Of a stretch of DNA of 64,000 nucleotides, positions 41,925 to 54,221 are shown piece by piece. The notes under the pieces were generated by a model. It was given only the letters and a program-made list of their open reading frames with translations, did no database searches and was not told the DNA's origin. Every line of letters begins with the position of its first letter. Positions within the stretch are counted from its first letter, which is position 1. This DNA comes from Ypsolopha sequella (lineage: Eukaryota > Arthropoda > Insecta > Lepidoptera > Ypsolophidae): positions 14,015,221 through 14,079,220 of the forward strand of contig OW203986.1 of assembly GCA_934047225.1 (NCBI GenBank), given 5' to 3'. Made by a program: the position numbers and the translations under genes.

Positions 41925-42265
41925 CGGCTCGCGTCGGTCTCGCGCACGAAGGGTTCCGTACCATTATCTATAAAAACCGGCCAAGTGCAAGTCGGACTCG
42001 TTCACGAAGTTCCGTACCATTATCTCTAAAAACGGCAAAAGAAACATGTCTGTTGTATCGGAGCCCCCTTAATTATTTATTTTATTCTGTTTTTTAGTAT
42101 TTGTTGTTACAGCGGCAACAAAAATACATCATCTGTGAAAATTTCAACTGTCTAACTATCACGGTTCATGAGATACAGCCTGGTGACAGACGGACAGACA
42201 GACGGGCAGCGGAGTCTTAGTAAATAGGCTCCCATTAGTTTGCCTTTGGCTTCGGAACCCTAAAA
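41925..42265 (+). repeat. Common insect repeat ending in CGGAACCCTAAAA
   Basis: It begins with two tandem versions of AACCGGC(CAAG)TGC(A)AGTCGG followed by TTCCGTACCATTATCT, continues through AACTGTCTAACTATCACGG and GACAGACGGACAGACAGACG, and ends CTTCGGAACCCTAAAA. Related ends occur at 44800-44897 and 47345-47415. I recognise this as a widespread repeat in moth and butterfly genomes but cannot assign the class. Confidence 0.6.
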
Positions 42266-42319
42266 TGAAGCTGGCGCACTGACATGAAATAAGTAAGTAT
42301 TAATGCATTTTCGTGGCCT

Positions 42320-42660
42320 TTTTTAGGGTTCCGTAGTCAACAACAAGGAACCCTTATAGTTTCGCCATGTTCTTCTGTCTGTCTGTCTGTCCGCGGCTTA
42401 GCTTAAAGACTTTTAGTACTATAAAGCTGTAATTTGGCATGGATACGTATTTATCACGCCCATAAAGTCGTACAGTAAAATTTTGAAAAAGATTTTTTTA
42501 GGGTACCTCCCCTACACGTAAAGTGGGGAGGAGATGATTTTTTTTCTCGTCTATCCCCTAGGGTGTCGTTGGATAGGTAATTTAAAAATATTGGGGGTAT
42601 GAGAAGACCATTTTTCGATCCAGCGTTCCGTTTGCGAAATATTTGGAGACATGAAAAAAA
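42320..42660. repeat. Common insect repeat starting TTAGGGTTCCGTAGTCAA
   Basis: It opens with TTAGGGTTCCGTAGTCAACA, has GTCTGTCTGTCTGTCC, then CACGCCCATAAAGTCGTACA and the GGGTACCTCCCCTACACGTA block. The phrase order is familiar from dispersed Lepidopteran repeats. No coding content. Confidence 0.5.
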
Positions 42661-43098
42661 TCACGGCAGTAGTATACAAAAGAAAACTATCACAGCTAAG
42701 TAGGCTTTACAAGTTAACGAGTATAGATCGCGCCAAACTTTTAGTCCCCTCTAAACACGGGGCGATTAGCATCAGCAGGAACAAAATGTATGGGCCGTTC
42801 TTGGGAAGAGCAACTTCCGAGCGTACTAGAAGTTTGGCTCGATCTATATTAGTCGACAAACTTATAAAATGTACTTGGAGAAGAAGAGCGCATATTGTGC
42901 AGGGTAACTACGAAATCCTACATTGTGCGTGGCCCGTCACGCACTTGGCCTGTTTTGAATAGAAAGGTTCTAATTTTTGCACGCAGATTTCGAATGATGA
43001 GACTGCAGTACCTTTCCGAGCTTGTGAGGAGAAAAATATTTGAATTTATTTCCATCACAGTTTCCTTGGAGTGAGTGGCCCGCTAGTATAATTACTAT

Positions 43099-43171
43099 GC
43101 AAAACAACCAGCACTAAGCAACCAAAACAACCAGCACTAAGCAACCAAAACAACCAGCACTAAGCAACCGA
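43099..43171. repeat. Three tandem copies of a 22-bp unit
   Basis: The unit AAAACAACCAGCACTAAGCA plus ACC occurs three times head to tail, almost perfect. Confidence 0.9.
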
Positions 43172-43385
43172 AAAGTATGAACTTTGCGTGGAAGAAACCA
43201 ATCACTAATTATTTGGTTAGGTAACAAATAGTTAAGTAAGTTGTATGTTTAGCCAAGTACAGTTCTACACGCGTAAGTTTGCCTTTTCATTCGCGGTGGC
43301 GAACGAACTGACACCGCCTTCATATCATATGTCATATTTTGACAGTTCGTCGCGACGCCGCGTTGCCTGTACCAGCCAATAGCCA

Positions 43386-43985
43386 TCCATAGACTTAGGA
43401 AGTATAAAAGACAGTACGAAAGACGTGCGGCTCATCTGTACAATTTACTTAACAAAGAAATAGATATATATCCCAAAACATTTCACGATTGTAAGAAATT
43501 TGTTACTTTATGGTTGGAAACAAAATCTTATGATGAAGTAGAAGATATATTGGAAAGTTAATGACTGTAATACGTACACAAATACTCTTACACATGCCCT
43601 TACGACCTCTTATTCACATGAACACACTCACACACTCACTCATACACCCTTCTACACCCTCTCACGCACTTCTACACACCCTCACACATCCTCCCCCACA
43701 CACGAGCAGGCATAAACTAAATTAAATTAAACTAAATAAAACTCAATGCTTAAATTTAAATTAAACTCAATTTCACCTACTTATTTGTATATTGTATATC
43801 TTTTGTTATTCTTTCTTGTTGTAGTTTTAAGTGGTATAATGTTATATTTATAATAAGTGCTTTAAAGAAGAGCGGTGCCTCCTGACATAGGCCTTTTAAG
43901 GGAAGAGCGCAAGACTCCGCGGCCATACAAAACGATTTAGCTTCTCATTTGTACGCTAATGCATTAAATCAAATAAAACTTTGAG
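43386..43985 (+). pseudogene. LINE 3' end: last codons of ORF2 and 3' UTR
   Basis: 43386-43562 translates to AAHLYNLLNKEIDIYPKTFH, then DCKKFVTLWLETKSYDEVED and a stop at about 43562. This is the short C-terminal tail of an insect LINE protein. The following sequence with GGTGCCTCCTGACATAGGCC and AGAGCGCAAGACTCCG is a familiar LINE 3' UTR ending near AATAAAAC (43975). Only this 3' fragment is present. Confidence 0.55.
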
Positions 43986-44799
43986 TAACTTCATCTTTTT
44001 CACAACCTACAAGTCCGATTTAACTTTAAATTTCAGATAATCAACACGCTTAGAAAATACAAGCACTTGGAAATCTATTTTTTAAGCTCCAAAATGTTAC
44101 ATTTTCATGTTCGATTTTCTTAAGCATTTCTCAAGTAAAAACAATTTATATTGAATTTCGGACCCGTGGTAGTTCATAAATATTTGGAAAATGCAGTTAT
44201 TTCGTATGTAGAAAGTATAGGATTTCAGTAAATAGCTATGGGCTGGCATTCGAAATCGCGGGCGCAAATTACATAAATCTAGAATTCCATTCCGTCGCAT
44301 CAGGGGTGGCGGAGGCGTGCGGGGGGAGAAGACGGGACGAGCGATGGGTCACTCGTTTCACTCACCTTACTTGTTAAAACGGTGCATTATCAAAGAGTTT
44401 TGTACCAGTGTATGGTAATGGAGAAGTTATTGAGTATGCTGGACAGATTTTTTGTGCAAAAATGGGTGAGTACTATTTGTATTTTTACCTTATAAATACA
44501 ATGTATTTCGTTTATAAATTAGGTCATACATCTTGGATTTGGCCATTAATTTGATTGGCCTGCAACTCCTTATAACTATTATCCTGCTATTGCCATGCAA
44601 CACGCAATGAGAGGCCACGCCAAGTCTTCACTGTGCCGGCGCGGCACTACGGCTTTTATCAAAGAAAACGCCGCTGCGCCGCCGCTTCAGTCACGTGTCG
44701 AGTAGTGGGTGGCGCTCCCGCACTTTAGTACATTCGTTTTGGATATAAAAAACTATAACTTCATATATTTGTTCTCTCCACACATCGCAAAAAGCTCCT

Positions 44800-44897
44800 C
44801 ATGATGACAGACAGCAAGAAAATAACAGACAGATAGGCAACAAAGTGATCCTATAAGGGTTCCGTCTTTTTCATTCTGAGGCACGGAACCCTAAAAA
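44800..44897 (+). repeat. 3' end of a common insect repeat
   Basis: GACAGACAG words followed by AAGTGATCCTATAAGGGTTC and finally GGCACGGAACCCTAAAAAG. This is similar to the end of 41925-42265 and to 47345-47415. Confidence 0.55.
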
Positions 44898-45785
44898 GTA
44901 TTTCATTTCAGCCTCTATTACAAAAACTGTTCATAACGACGATTAGTACCTATGTCTGTTTTAGGTTTGCAAAATAATTTGATCCTATACAGGAGGGTAA
45001 TATTGAGATAACTACTACTGGGGCTAAATTTAATAACTATCTATTAAGGATGATCGGCAAAGTTCAAAAGCAGACTTTCGTTTATCTGCAAAGTTATTTG
45101 ATATTTATAAATTATATCGTTTATCTGATAAGTTTATCTGTTTTTTTATTAACTTTAAAAAAAAAAAGTTATTAAAATTATAATCAGAACTATAGGATTA
45201 TTAAATATAATAATAAACGAAAAATTTAAATATTAAATTTACATAAGGACACATTATAAATTGACCCTATACATGAGTTAAAATATTTATGCTGCCGCTC
45301 CTGAGAGATTTTTTTTGTTTAATCAAAAGATCATATACAAAACAGTAAACTAAGAAAACATAAGTAAAATTCGGATAATAATACTGGTACTTAATTTTAT
45401 TACTATGAATTTCAGATGATTATATCGACGAGGTAAAAAAGGAAAGGAACGTTTATCAGCAAAACGAAAAAAAATATGTAAAAAAGGTTATAAACTTAAC
45501 AAGTTAGTATAAATATGTATTGTATATTGTAATAAGATAGGGTTTTAAAAAAAACCTCCAAAGTTGTGAGCCTTTCGTCCTACCGATCAAGCTTTTGATG
45601 CGAAAACCTAAACATTTTTAACGCTCATCACATTAAATTTCAGGCGTATATCAAAAGAAAACAGAACACTCAGCAGTCAACCAAAGCACTGTAAGGCCGA
45701 TGTTGAAAGCTTAAAGTCAAAATTATACAGGTAAATATTTATTAGGAGAATACACAGATAAAATCGCGCCACCCATGACTTTGAA
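44898..45785. other. AT-rich DNA
   Basis: No gene or element can be supported, although the right end runs into the YqaJ relic and may once have been part of it. Confidence 0.35.
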
Positions 45786-46100
45786 AAGTATACCGGTCTA
45801 AAGGTAGATCAAAGTGGTCATTTGTCGATCCTGTGGATGGTTTTCTGGCAGCTAGTCCGGATGGACTCATAGGAAATGAAGGACTTGTAGAAATAAAATG
45901 CCCATTTGTAGCCTCGGAAATGAGTCCTGCAGATGCAATTCAAAAGGGATTGATCACATTTTGTAAGGTGACGACTCAAGGCATATAACTGAAAACAGAG
46001 CATAACTATTATTATCAGGTCCAAGGTCATCTTCATGTGTCACAATGGGCTTATTGCTATTTTATTGTTTGGAGTTCACATGGGTTGCTTTAACAAAAAA
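45786..46100 (+). pseudogene. Degenerate YqaJ / PD-(D/E)XK exonuclease
   Basis: The plus strand encodes FEKYTGLKVDQSGH, then after a one-base frameshift VDGFLAASPDGLIGNEGLVE and IKCPF. This has the SPDG...EIK catalytic signature of YqaJ/lambda-type exonucleases. After one in-frame stop (near 45986) it continues YYYQVQGHLHVSQWAYCYF and WSSHG, again matching the family. The protein differs from the intact YqaJ at 56280-58005, so it derives from another element or virus-like source. Frameshift plus stop make it a dead copy. Confidence 0.75.
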
Positions 46101-46744
46101 TCAAAAGAAATGATACATTTTATCTAGAAAAATGCAAACACCTCTAAGAAACATTAACATGCACTGGAGTATCTAGAAATATGCCTGCAAGAGAATGTGT
46201 TATTATTAGGTAATTTAAAATAGAAATTATTAAAAAATCATCATAACATCACATTTTTCATTTATAATGTGATCCTCGTAAATTATTATCGGCACTTGTT
46301 AGAATTTACAAAAAATGGTTACTAAAAATACTGTATATCCCATAATTACGTTCCACATAAAAAAATGTCAAGGGATTATATAAAATAGTAAAAAAAAAAT
46401 ATTCAACATTCCGATGTTATTATGTGCAATAACATCTGGATAATAAATAATTTTTATTCTATTTGTCTTTGAGCGAATCTAGCTTTTTAGAGTATTTTTG
46501 AAAATTATTCTAACGAAACCTATGTAGATTACAACGTAATTAATAAACTAAAAAATTAAAACATCAATCAGCTCATTGTTACCTATTACACTTATTGATA
46601 AAAATAATATTTTATTAACTCTATGATTTCTTGATGATTGTTAAATAAAAAAAATAAAAAACAGCCAAGTGCGAGTCAGGGTTTCGTATTATGGATGATA
46701 AATTTAATTTTGTCATTTTTTTCGGAAATTTCTCAATCGCTTTA

Positions 46745-48254
46745 TCTGTATATATAAAATTCAAAGTCCTGACTGACTGACTGACTGACTGACTGACTGA
46801 CTGACTTATATATCAACGCACAGCCTAAACCACTGGTCCTAGAGACTTGAAATTTTGCATATAGATACCTTATATAGTGTAGGCATCCACTAAGAAAGGA
46901 TTTTTCAAAATTCACCCTCTAAGGGGGTGAAACGGGGGTCCAAAGTTTATATGGGGAAACAAGATTAGTTAGACTATTTTATTCGAGACTTCACAAGAGT
47001 ACTCCTATCTATAAATGAGTAAACATGTGTTTCAGGTTTTTTCAGAATTCCACCACCCCTAAAAGGGGGAAATGGGGTGACAAATTCTGAAAATCAACAT
47101 GGGTATCGTTTGTATGGTTTATCGGGTCGCTGATTACGAAAACAACAACTATTTCTAAATCCAACGAAGTGGACGTGAAATACCATCATCCCCTGTTGGG
47201 GTGCGATGGGGTTGATATGTTGAAATGTGTAAATATCAATATGGGTGTCGTTTTTATGGTTTTTTGGGACGTTAATTATGAAAATGGCATCGATTTGGAA
47301 ATTTAATATAGTGGACATGAAAATTCTTGAAAGTATGTGTGCCAGAGCAAATCGGCTGTAACAGACGAACAGACAGACAGCCACACAAGTGATCCTATTA
47401 GGGTTCCATTTTTTCCTTTTGAGGTATCTATCTATCTATATATCCACAATCTATCTATATCTTTCAATATCCCAGCAAAATATTTTTGGAATGGAAGGTT
47501 GAAGGGGTTGGACCACGGGGTACCAAAAAAAGTTCTTTTTTATGTGAATACTTTGACGGCCTGTTTCTCCCAAACGGCTAGACTTAGACCCATGTTGATG
47601 GGTGTCTAGGAAAAGGTTTCGACGAGATCTACCCGCCGAAAGTGTCAAAACTTTACAGGCCCGTATCTCCCAAACAGCTAATGCTATAGACCCATGTTCA
47701 TGGTACTCTAAGAAAAGGGCTCGGCAAGATCTAAAGTCGAAAAAAAAAAATTGCCAAACATTTGATCGGCCATATCTCCTGAAAGGCTAATTGTAGGGAG
47801 TTCGGGTTTCAACTATTGTGATCGGTCAAGCAGGGGCTATATGACCAAAAAAAAAATTAAACAGTTTTGACAGTTTTTTGACAGGTCCAAAAAAAGTATC
47901 CCGATTTGCATAAAACTCAAGGGGCATTCGGGGTCGCCAATTACGCTGCTGTATTCAAATTTGAAATTTTTTGACAACTGATAGGGATTTTGACACTCTT
48001 TCGGAAAAACTTTGATCGGTGAGTCCGTTTGGCATTCTGGTGAGGCCGAAAAACGAGCATGTGAGGACGGAGAACGCGCCCGCGAGGCCGAAGGCCGAGC
48101 AGGGCGCGTTCGTAGTCTGAGCATGCAAGTTTTTCGGCCGAGCACTACACCTTGACTCCCAGAGGGAGTGAGAGCACTTATAATGTCTGTTTCTGAAAAA
48201 AATGTAATTTGTTTCCTGTAGGCCACGCGGGCGAAGCCGCGGGCAGAAGCTAGT
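46745..48254 (+). mobile_element. Non-autonomous Helitron-like element
   Basis: The left end has TATATATAAAATTCAAAGTC followed by a (GACT)n array (46771-46804). The right end has the GC-rich hairpin GCGGGCGAAGCCGCGGGC and terminates AAGCTAGT. These are hallmarks I know from Lepidopteran Helitron-like (Lep1-type) elements. No Rep-helicase is encoded. The middle (47550-47800) contains three diverged tandem paragraphs, each with TATCTCCCAAACAGCTAA-like wording. The 5' boundary is approximate. Confidence 0.65.
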
Positions 48255-49222
48255 TTTTCATGTAATCTTTACGTAAACACATATTACCATGATTTTTTCC
48301 ATAAATGTTTTTCAATTTATTTCACTTTTCCTTCAGTCAAAACATATTTTGGGAAGCACATAATTAAGTTGACGGCCTGTATAGTTATCTAGAGAAGAAG
48401 AGCACAAAATAAAGCGTAACAATCGTTCGTTAGACGAGTATTACCACCAGTTTCCGTGTCCAAAACCAATTTAATTTCACAGTAAATATCCATTTAGTTA
48501 CTCATATAACACAGTAATCGTCCAAAATATTTTACATACTATTATATTGTGTTCGTTAGATAAACAGGAACAGGAGATCATACATTTTTTATTTTGCATG
48601 TTGTTTCTTTTGAATTAAATAACCAAATGCACTAAAAACGAAAGTACGAAAGGATGTCCTGATCTAGATCTAAGAGTAAGCTGTGAGTACAAAATGAACA
48701 AGTGCGGAGCAGGGAGCGGGGCGCGGGGGGAGGGCGCGCTCGTGCCGGCCGCGAATGACCGAAACAGCTACAACAATTGTGAGAATCCAAATCTCGCGCG
48801 CGTAAGTTTTACCGTCTAGCCTTAAAGCTTAAAGGGAGACACCAGCCCCTACTATATTATGTAATCCTATTTAATGAAATAAACGTATTTGTATTGTATT
48901 TTCTATATCCTAGGTCTATGGTACCAGCGCTCTTACTCACCTGCAAACTACGTGTGTAGATCTGTAATTGTTCGTAATTTATTAACTCACTCTGTTGTTA
49001 ATAAACTTTATGAGCTAATTAATTTACAAATAAGTAAGGTTACAACCTCGGTTCAGATATCTATGGTTACAACTAACCAAAAACTTGTTTGAAGCACATT
49101 TGAAGTTGTATCTCATTTATTTAGGGCTAGTTTGTGAATTAAGATAATCTCTAAAATCTTTAAATGCTTATTAATTGTGCAGAGGCCCTTTACACTTGCA
49201 CTCCTTATATTTTGTCACTTCT
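48255..49222. other. Intergenic DNA
   Basis: A GC-rich patch at 48705-48830 contains CGCGGGGGGAGGGCGCGCTC but no ORF or recognisable promoter. The remainder is AT-rich. Confidence 0.35.
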
Positions 49223-49383
49223 TTCACGATTTATATAAACGGCTCACACAACGGTTGTGAGGCGTAACGTCGTCGCGTAAACGTCTTCACTCGCCCAGTT
49301 GAAGGCATTCTAAATATGCTGAAACTGGTCGGCTATCCCGATCACAACACGTATTGAGGTGAGCCGTTTATATAAATCATGAA
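49223..49383. repeat. 161-bp MITE with 25-bp inverted ends
   Basis: Arms 49223-49247 and 49359-49383 are complementary with one mismatch; the core is TTTATATAAACGGCTCAC. The interior is GC-richer than the surroundings and non-coding. No target-site duplication could be assigned with confidence. Confidence 0.75.
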
Positions 49384-50280
49384 TTATCCTCAAGTCTCAT
49401 TTCATTCTAAAACTTCTTTCATGCATCAATACCATAGAACATTGTCAAAACAAATACATTTCTACACAAACTATTGCTTCTAACATGTTCTGTATTTCCA
49501 CCTTACAAGTTTGCTGCGCAACTTTGCCCCGAAACAGCGCATTATGAATACAATAACTAGAATAGTTTGGAGAAAATTGCATAACTTGTTCTTCAGTCAT
49601 GTTATTTGTCTATTTTGCCATTCTCCTGAATGTACAGTTAGCTAAATTTGAACCGGAAAGTTTGCTAATTCTCTACCGCTGGTCTGCCTCTCATTAGGCA
49701 AATAAAAGGAGTAGACCATTAGGGGAAGAGTACAGACGGGCAGATATGACACTTCGTTGCAAATGTAGACGTAGAGAATCTTAATAGGTCATGTGAATAA
49801 TACGCGTCGTTGAGCTTTTAGTCAAAGCTCATGTCATGTATGGAAACTTAACGATGCGTTACAATAATATGGTAATATCCTTTTCGGGGTACTGGGTAAA
49901 AATATATACATGCGTAGAGTTTCTAGATAGTTTAGATGAAGACAAAACATATTAGGTGAAATAAAATAAAGAATGTGTCCAGTCTGCTGATTAATGAAAA
50001 TGAAAAGTAAACAAAAAGACACTAATTCCCACATTAAGTTGCCTTGTGAAGTGGAAACTAGGCTCTACCCAGAAAAATTAAAAAATATTATACTTATGAG
50101 TGCTAAAAGAGCAAGTAACAATTTATATATAAAAATAATTACAAAAAAATGTAACAATAATTAGATTTATAATATTATATAAAAAGTAGACAGCTTTCGC
50201 GAAAGTCTTGATGTAAAAGGTAAGTTTTTTGATAAGTAACTAGTAAGCACCAATAACTTCAAAGAACTCAATTTTAATCA
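49384..50280. other. AT-rich intergenic DNA, no gene seen
   Basis: Nothing supportable beyond simple A/T-rich sequence. Confidence 0.4.
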
Positions 50281-50282
50281 TA

Positions 50283-52633
50283 AGGTAAATGCAGCTATCA
50301 ACGACCCATCAAAATTTGGCAGGTATTACCGACCCATTCAGCTTATTCGCATTTTTTCGCGTTTGGAAAAATTCTGTTAAAAAGAGTAAAAGAGAAAACA
50401 CACGCGTGTCTATTGTCTATCGTATGAACCTACGTTAATATGCGTAGGAATTCCGGAAAGAGACAAAAACTCTTAGTTTCTGTGGTGGCGGCGAGTGCGG
50501 CGTTTGTGTCATACTGATCCTTGTGCCTACAAGTAAGTACGCATATTTTTTGTTTAGGTGATTTTTTGCGTACGTAATGTATATAAGCTTATTATGAATA
50601 GACAGAGAAATCAATTTAAGTATGTTTTTATCATTTCAAAACTTTATTTATTTCTTTAAGGTGTACTTTCGACTCATAATTCGAATTAAAATAGAACGGC
50701 AATAGCTGCATTCATTTAAAAAGTAGCATCTATTACCGACCCATACTTATTAAATGGGTCGGTAATAGCTCACGTGCTACGTTTTGTTTTATCTCATTTT
50801 TGTTAATAAGTGCGAATCAAACAATTTTTTTATTATTATTATTTAAATCTGAAGTAATCTGACTCTATAATAATTTATTAGCGACCCAAGCTTTGTAATT
50901 TACTAAGCGTGTTTTTTCTGCGAACAATCTACAATGTTTTGTTTAATTTCTCAATGAAATCTCTGAAAACAAACACTTATAAATTCGCTTATAACTTACA
51001 ATACATGTGTGTATTTAGAAAACAAAATAACTAGATCTTTCATTTATAGTACCTAATATGAATAAGGATTGCATTAAAAGAAAAAAATCCTTTTTTGTAT
51101 GGATCGGTTAAAGATTTACATATTCTGAATAGACCACTGATTACCGATCCACATGAGTCGGCAATGGCATCAATGAGAACCTATTACCGATTTTATCTTT
51201 CCATGTATCCATCAGCCTGTATTATCTTATGTATCGGTATGTATCTTAAACCTTGAAGTAATGCATGATGATTTGCTACCGATACGACCAAAACAAGGAT
51301 CAACTGAAATTGAGGAATCCAAATTACTACAGTACATTGAAAAACCTCAAGTAATTGTGAATGAAGAAATTGTTCCAAAAGAAACAAATATTATCGATAA
51401 AAGTTGCACGTCGCTCTTTCATACACCTATTCAACATTTATTGTAAGATGGAAAAGATGAAGGCCAATTATTGCGAACGTCAACTCCTCACGGAGACCAC
51501 AATAGTTCTGTGATGTGTGTGCCTGAACTAGACAATCAGAATAATGAGTTTTCTACGTCTATCACTACTGTAATAATTTCAGAACGAGAAAAAGGAAACA
51601 AAAGACTCATCCAGCGGCATGACAGAAATATATCTGCAAAAAATTACCACAGCACTAAAGAAAATTTTGCATCACTTAGAGAGATAGACGAGATACCGAG
51701 TACGAGCACACCATTCCAAAACATTTCAACACCCTTCAAAGACATTCCAACACCCTTCCAAAATGATTTACGTTTTCCAAAAACAAATGAAGATAAGACA
51801 AAGAAGAAAGTGAACAAAAAGTTAACACTAAAGTTATCAACGAAGAATAGATCAAGAAAAAGAAGAAAAAGAAACTAGAAAACAGACAAAGAAACTGGAA
51901 ACCAGGAAAAAAGAACAAAAGGAGGCACTGAAACGTAAAAATCAAGAAGACGCTCTCAAGAAGAAGAAAAAAGGTGAACAAAAACTCGTTCAAAAAATAG
52001 TTAGTGGATCATCTCACTACAAATAAACAAAAAAAAAAACTCAAGGAGAACCTGGATACTCTGGAATTGAAGAAGTTGACAACGAAGGTACTCCTGCTTC
52101 GATAATAAATAATTTTCAGCAATCAGATTCAGAATCTGATTGTTAATTTTTTTATTTTAAAAGTAAGTTTGCAAGAGAGTTTGTAAAACGCCGATGCTTT
52201 TATAATTCTGAGTCAGATTCTGATGATTTGATTTAATCATTTAGTCATTCGTTATCCTTCTTAACTATGCCTATACCAAAAATGTGATGTCTGTACCAAA
52301 AATGCCTAAAAATATTATCCAAATAAAAGGATTTATTAAATGACTTGGTAGGTATCATTTCTTTACGCTCGGCAATAGATTCATGAAAATCGGTAATAGC
52401 TTCACAACCGTTGGGTTGGGTCGGTAATAGCGACAATTGACATCTAAAACAAAAAATACATTATTCCTAAGATAAACTTCTATTAATTCATTAGTAAGAT
52501 AATAAAAATACAATATATAATACATATTTACAAATAAAAACAAGAAATAAACGGTTTTAGTTACCAATACACTTAATAATAATCATCTATTTCAAAACTT
52601 GCTTAAAGGGGTCGGTAATAGCTGCATTTACCT
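50283..52633. mobile_element. TIR DNA transposon with TATTACCGACCC subterminal repeats
   Basis: A 2,351-bp unit. The left end reads AGGTAAATGCAGCTATCAAC and the reverse complement of the right end reads AGGTAAATGCAGCTATTACC. Both continue into CGACCC. A TA dinucleotide borders each end (50281-50282 and 52634-52635). Inside, the motif TATTACCGACCC or close variants recurs in both orientations near 50325, 50730, 50755, 51140, 51160, 51182, 52370, 52395, 52425 and 52610. Most sit in the outer parts, as expected for transposase-binding repeats. The interior holds one degenerate ORF (51261-52146). Confidence 0.7.
51261..52146 (+). pseudogene. Degenerate ORF of the TIR transposon, lysine-rich C-terminal region
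   Basis: Frames 51261-51446 and 51471-51878, plus an open stretch to 52146, together look like one decayed protein tail. It begins DLLPIRPKQGSTEIEESKLL, has serine/threonine-rich STPFQNISTPFKDIPTPF, then a long lysine/arginine coiled stretch, and ends with an acidic tail (NNFQQSDSESDC, stop at 52146). This pattern resembles the C-terminal linker of insect DDE transposases, but no catalytic domain is left, so the superfamily is unresolved. Stops and frameshifts interrupt it. Confidence 0.4.
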
Positions 52634-52635
52634 TA

Positions 52636-53324
52636 TATCCCATCTAGACAGCCCTAATCAACCATTCTTACAATATTTCTCCGTCATGACTTGACACAAT
52701 TTAGTAGGTACCTACTATTTTTTGTACTTGACATTTCTACTGAATTTTTAGACATGATCGAGTGGTCTCGTGTCAGATGAGTACAATTTGCACACCGTTC
52801 AAGTGTAATATTATAGACCCAACTGACCCGGGCTTTCTCTCAATTAGATGTAAGCATCGGCGCCACAGCAAAGGCTATCGAAATTAAAGTAGGCTCCGTC
52901 CGTTATTCAAAATTAAGTGAACAATCTCGTGTTTTCGGCTGTGTAAAGTATGCCAAACTGATTATAGTATCGTTTTTAATTTGACTTCATTACATATTTG
53001 ATTACTCTTTGATTAGGTGATCGTTCATCATATTAATGATGTCAACTAATGAGAATATGCAGCAAGATTGAAGATCTAAAGGCACTGGGTCGCGGGCTAC
53101 TTGGGTACAATAAACGACTTTGCATTTGCATGGTAGTAATTCTACTGACGTCAGCTGACTACTGACCTTTATTGCACTCTTTCACTTGACCCCGAAACAT
53201 CATGTACTTGTAGGGTTATTTAATATACCTATATAAACGGGTTTACTACTCGTTTAACGCAATACATGCTGCGGTTGGTAAACAATTTTTACACTGGTTT
53301 TGGAAGACCAGCGGGCCTATTATG
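52636..53324. other. Intergenic DNA, no gene seen
   Basis: No ORF, repeat or motif that can be supported. Confidence 0.4.
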
Positions 53325-53532
53325 TACCTTTAGTTGCCATCTGGACTGGGTGTCTATCATCAAAAACATTGATAAACTATCGAATTCCGATTGTCTAAGG
53401 ATATGTTCGCACTTAAAGTGACGACACAGCTCGTAAATAGTTCAATACCCACTAAAGGCAATTTTAAAAGTTCCGTTTTTACGAGCTATGTTTTTGATGA
53501 TAGGCACCCAGTCCAGTTGGCAATTAAAGATA
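53325..53532. repeat. Foldback repeat with 45-bp arms
   Basis: Arm 53325-53369 and arm 53488-53532 are complementary with a few mismatches; shared words are CACCCAGTCCAG and ATGTTTTTGATGATAG. The 118-bp centre is not paired. It lies 220 bp outside the left end of the ISL2EU-like transposon and is probably an independent MITE. Confidence 0.7.
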
Positions 53533-53755
53533 CAGAATATAGGGGCAGCACTGAATCTGTTTTTAATTACTTTACAATCATGGCACAACAATTGTATTAT
53601 TTCTATTGCATTATGTTTTGTTTTGTTGTATATTTCATAACCGAATTGAAAAATACATACCTAGTATATTGTGCCGATCTTTCAAAGCCTCCGTGTCAAG
53701 GAGTTTCTTTTTTATAACATGGCGTAATAATTATTACAGACTCATATTACACTTA

Positions 53756-53905
53756 AGGTTAAACGTCAGTAGCTTACCGCAAAGCGCATAACTTAACTTT
53801 GTTTTCCTTGTTTATAAATTTAAAATTTAAAAGCATTTTGCTCTGTGGCATTTGACGCCAATATTTCAGTATTAGTGAGGTTTGTAAAGCGAGAGTTTGA
53901 AATTG
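53756..53905 (+). repeat. Left terminal inverted repeat of the ISL2EU-like transposon
   Basis: About 150 bp paired with 58605-58747. The outermost 15 bases are identical; inward there are substitutions and short indels. It is followed by GC-rich leader DNA containing an initiator-like TTCAGTTCTG at 54119. Confidence 0.8.
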
Positions 53906-54221
53906 TGTACAATGAGGAAGAGTCACGATTTTTGTTAAGTATGTAGATCGATGACAGTAAAAAAAACATGACTTATGGTGAAAAAAATATCCAAATCGGA
54001 CAAGAAATGTCGAAAGTACAGCAATTTTACTGTAGCAGTTCAAATAACGCCCGCCAGTACCAGCCGCGAGCGCGTGACGTCATCCCACACATACCCGGGG
54101 CGCGACCCCGCACGCGCTCTTCAGTTCTGTAGGTGTACTCTGTTTCCCGCGCAGTTCTTGAGCTGTGCTTGTCACGGTCGCTTTGTTATAGATTTATTGT
54201 TGTGTATCAATATCCTTAAAA

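Noticed and set aside
42651..42962. 103-codon plus-strand ORF
   Set aside because: It begins in a dispersed repeat, matches no family I know, and contains short inverted segments (about 42717-42747 and 42828-42857) more typical of a foldback repeat.
47837..48226. 129-codon minus-strand ORF
   Set aside because: It lies in the 3' part of the Helitron-like element, is low in complexity and has no recognisable domain.
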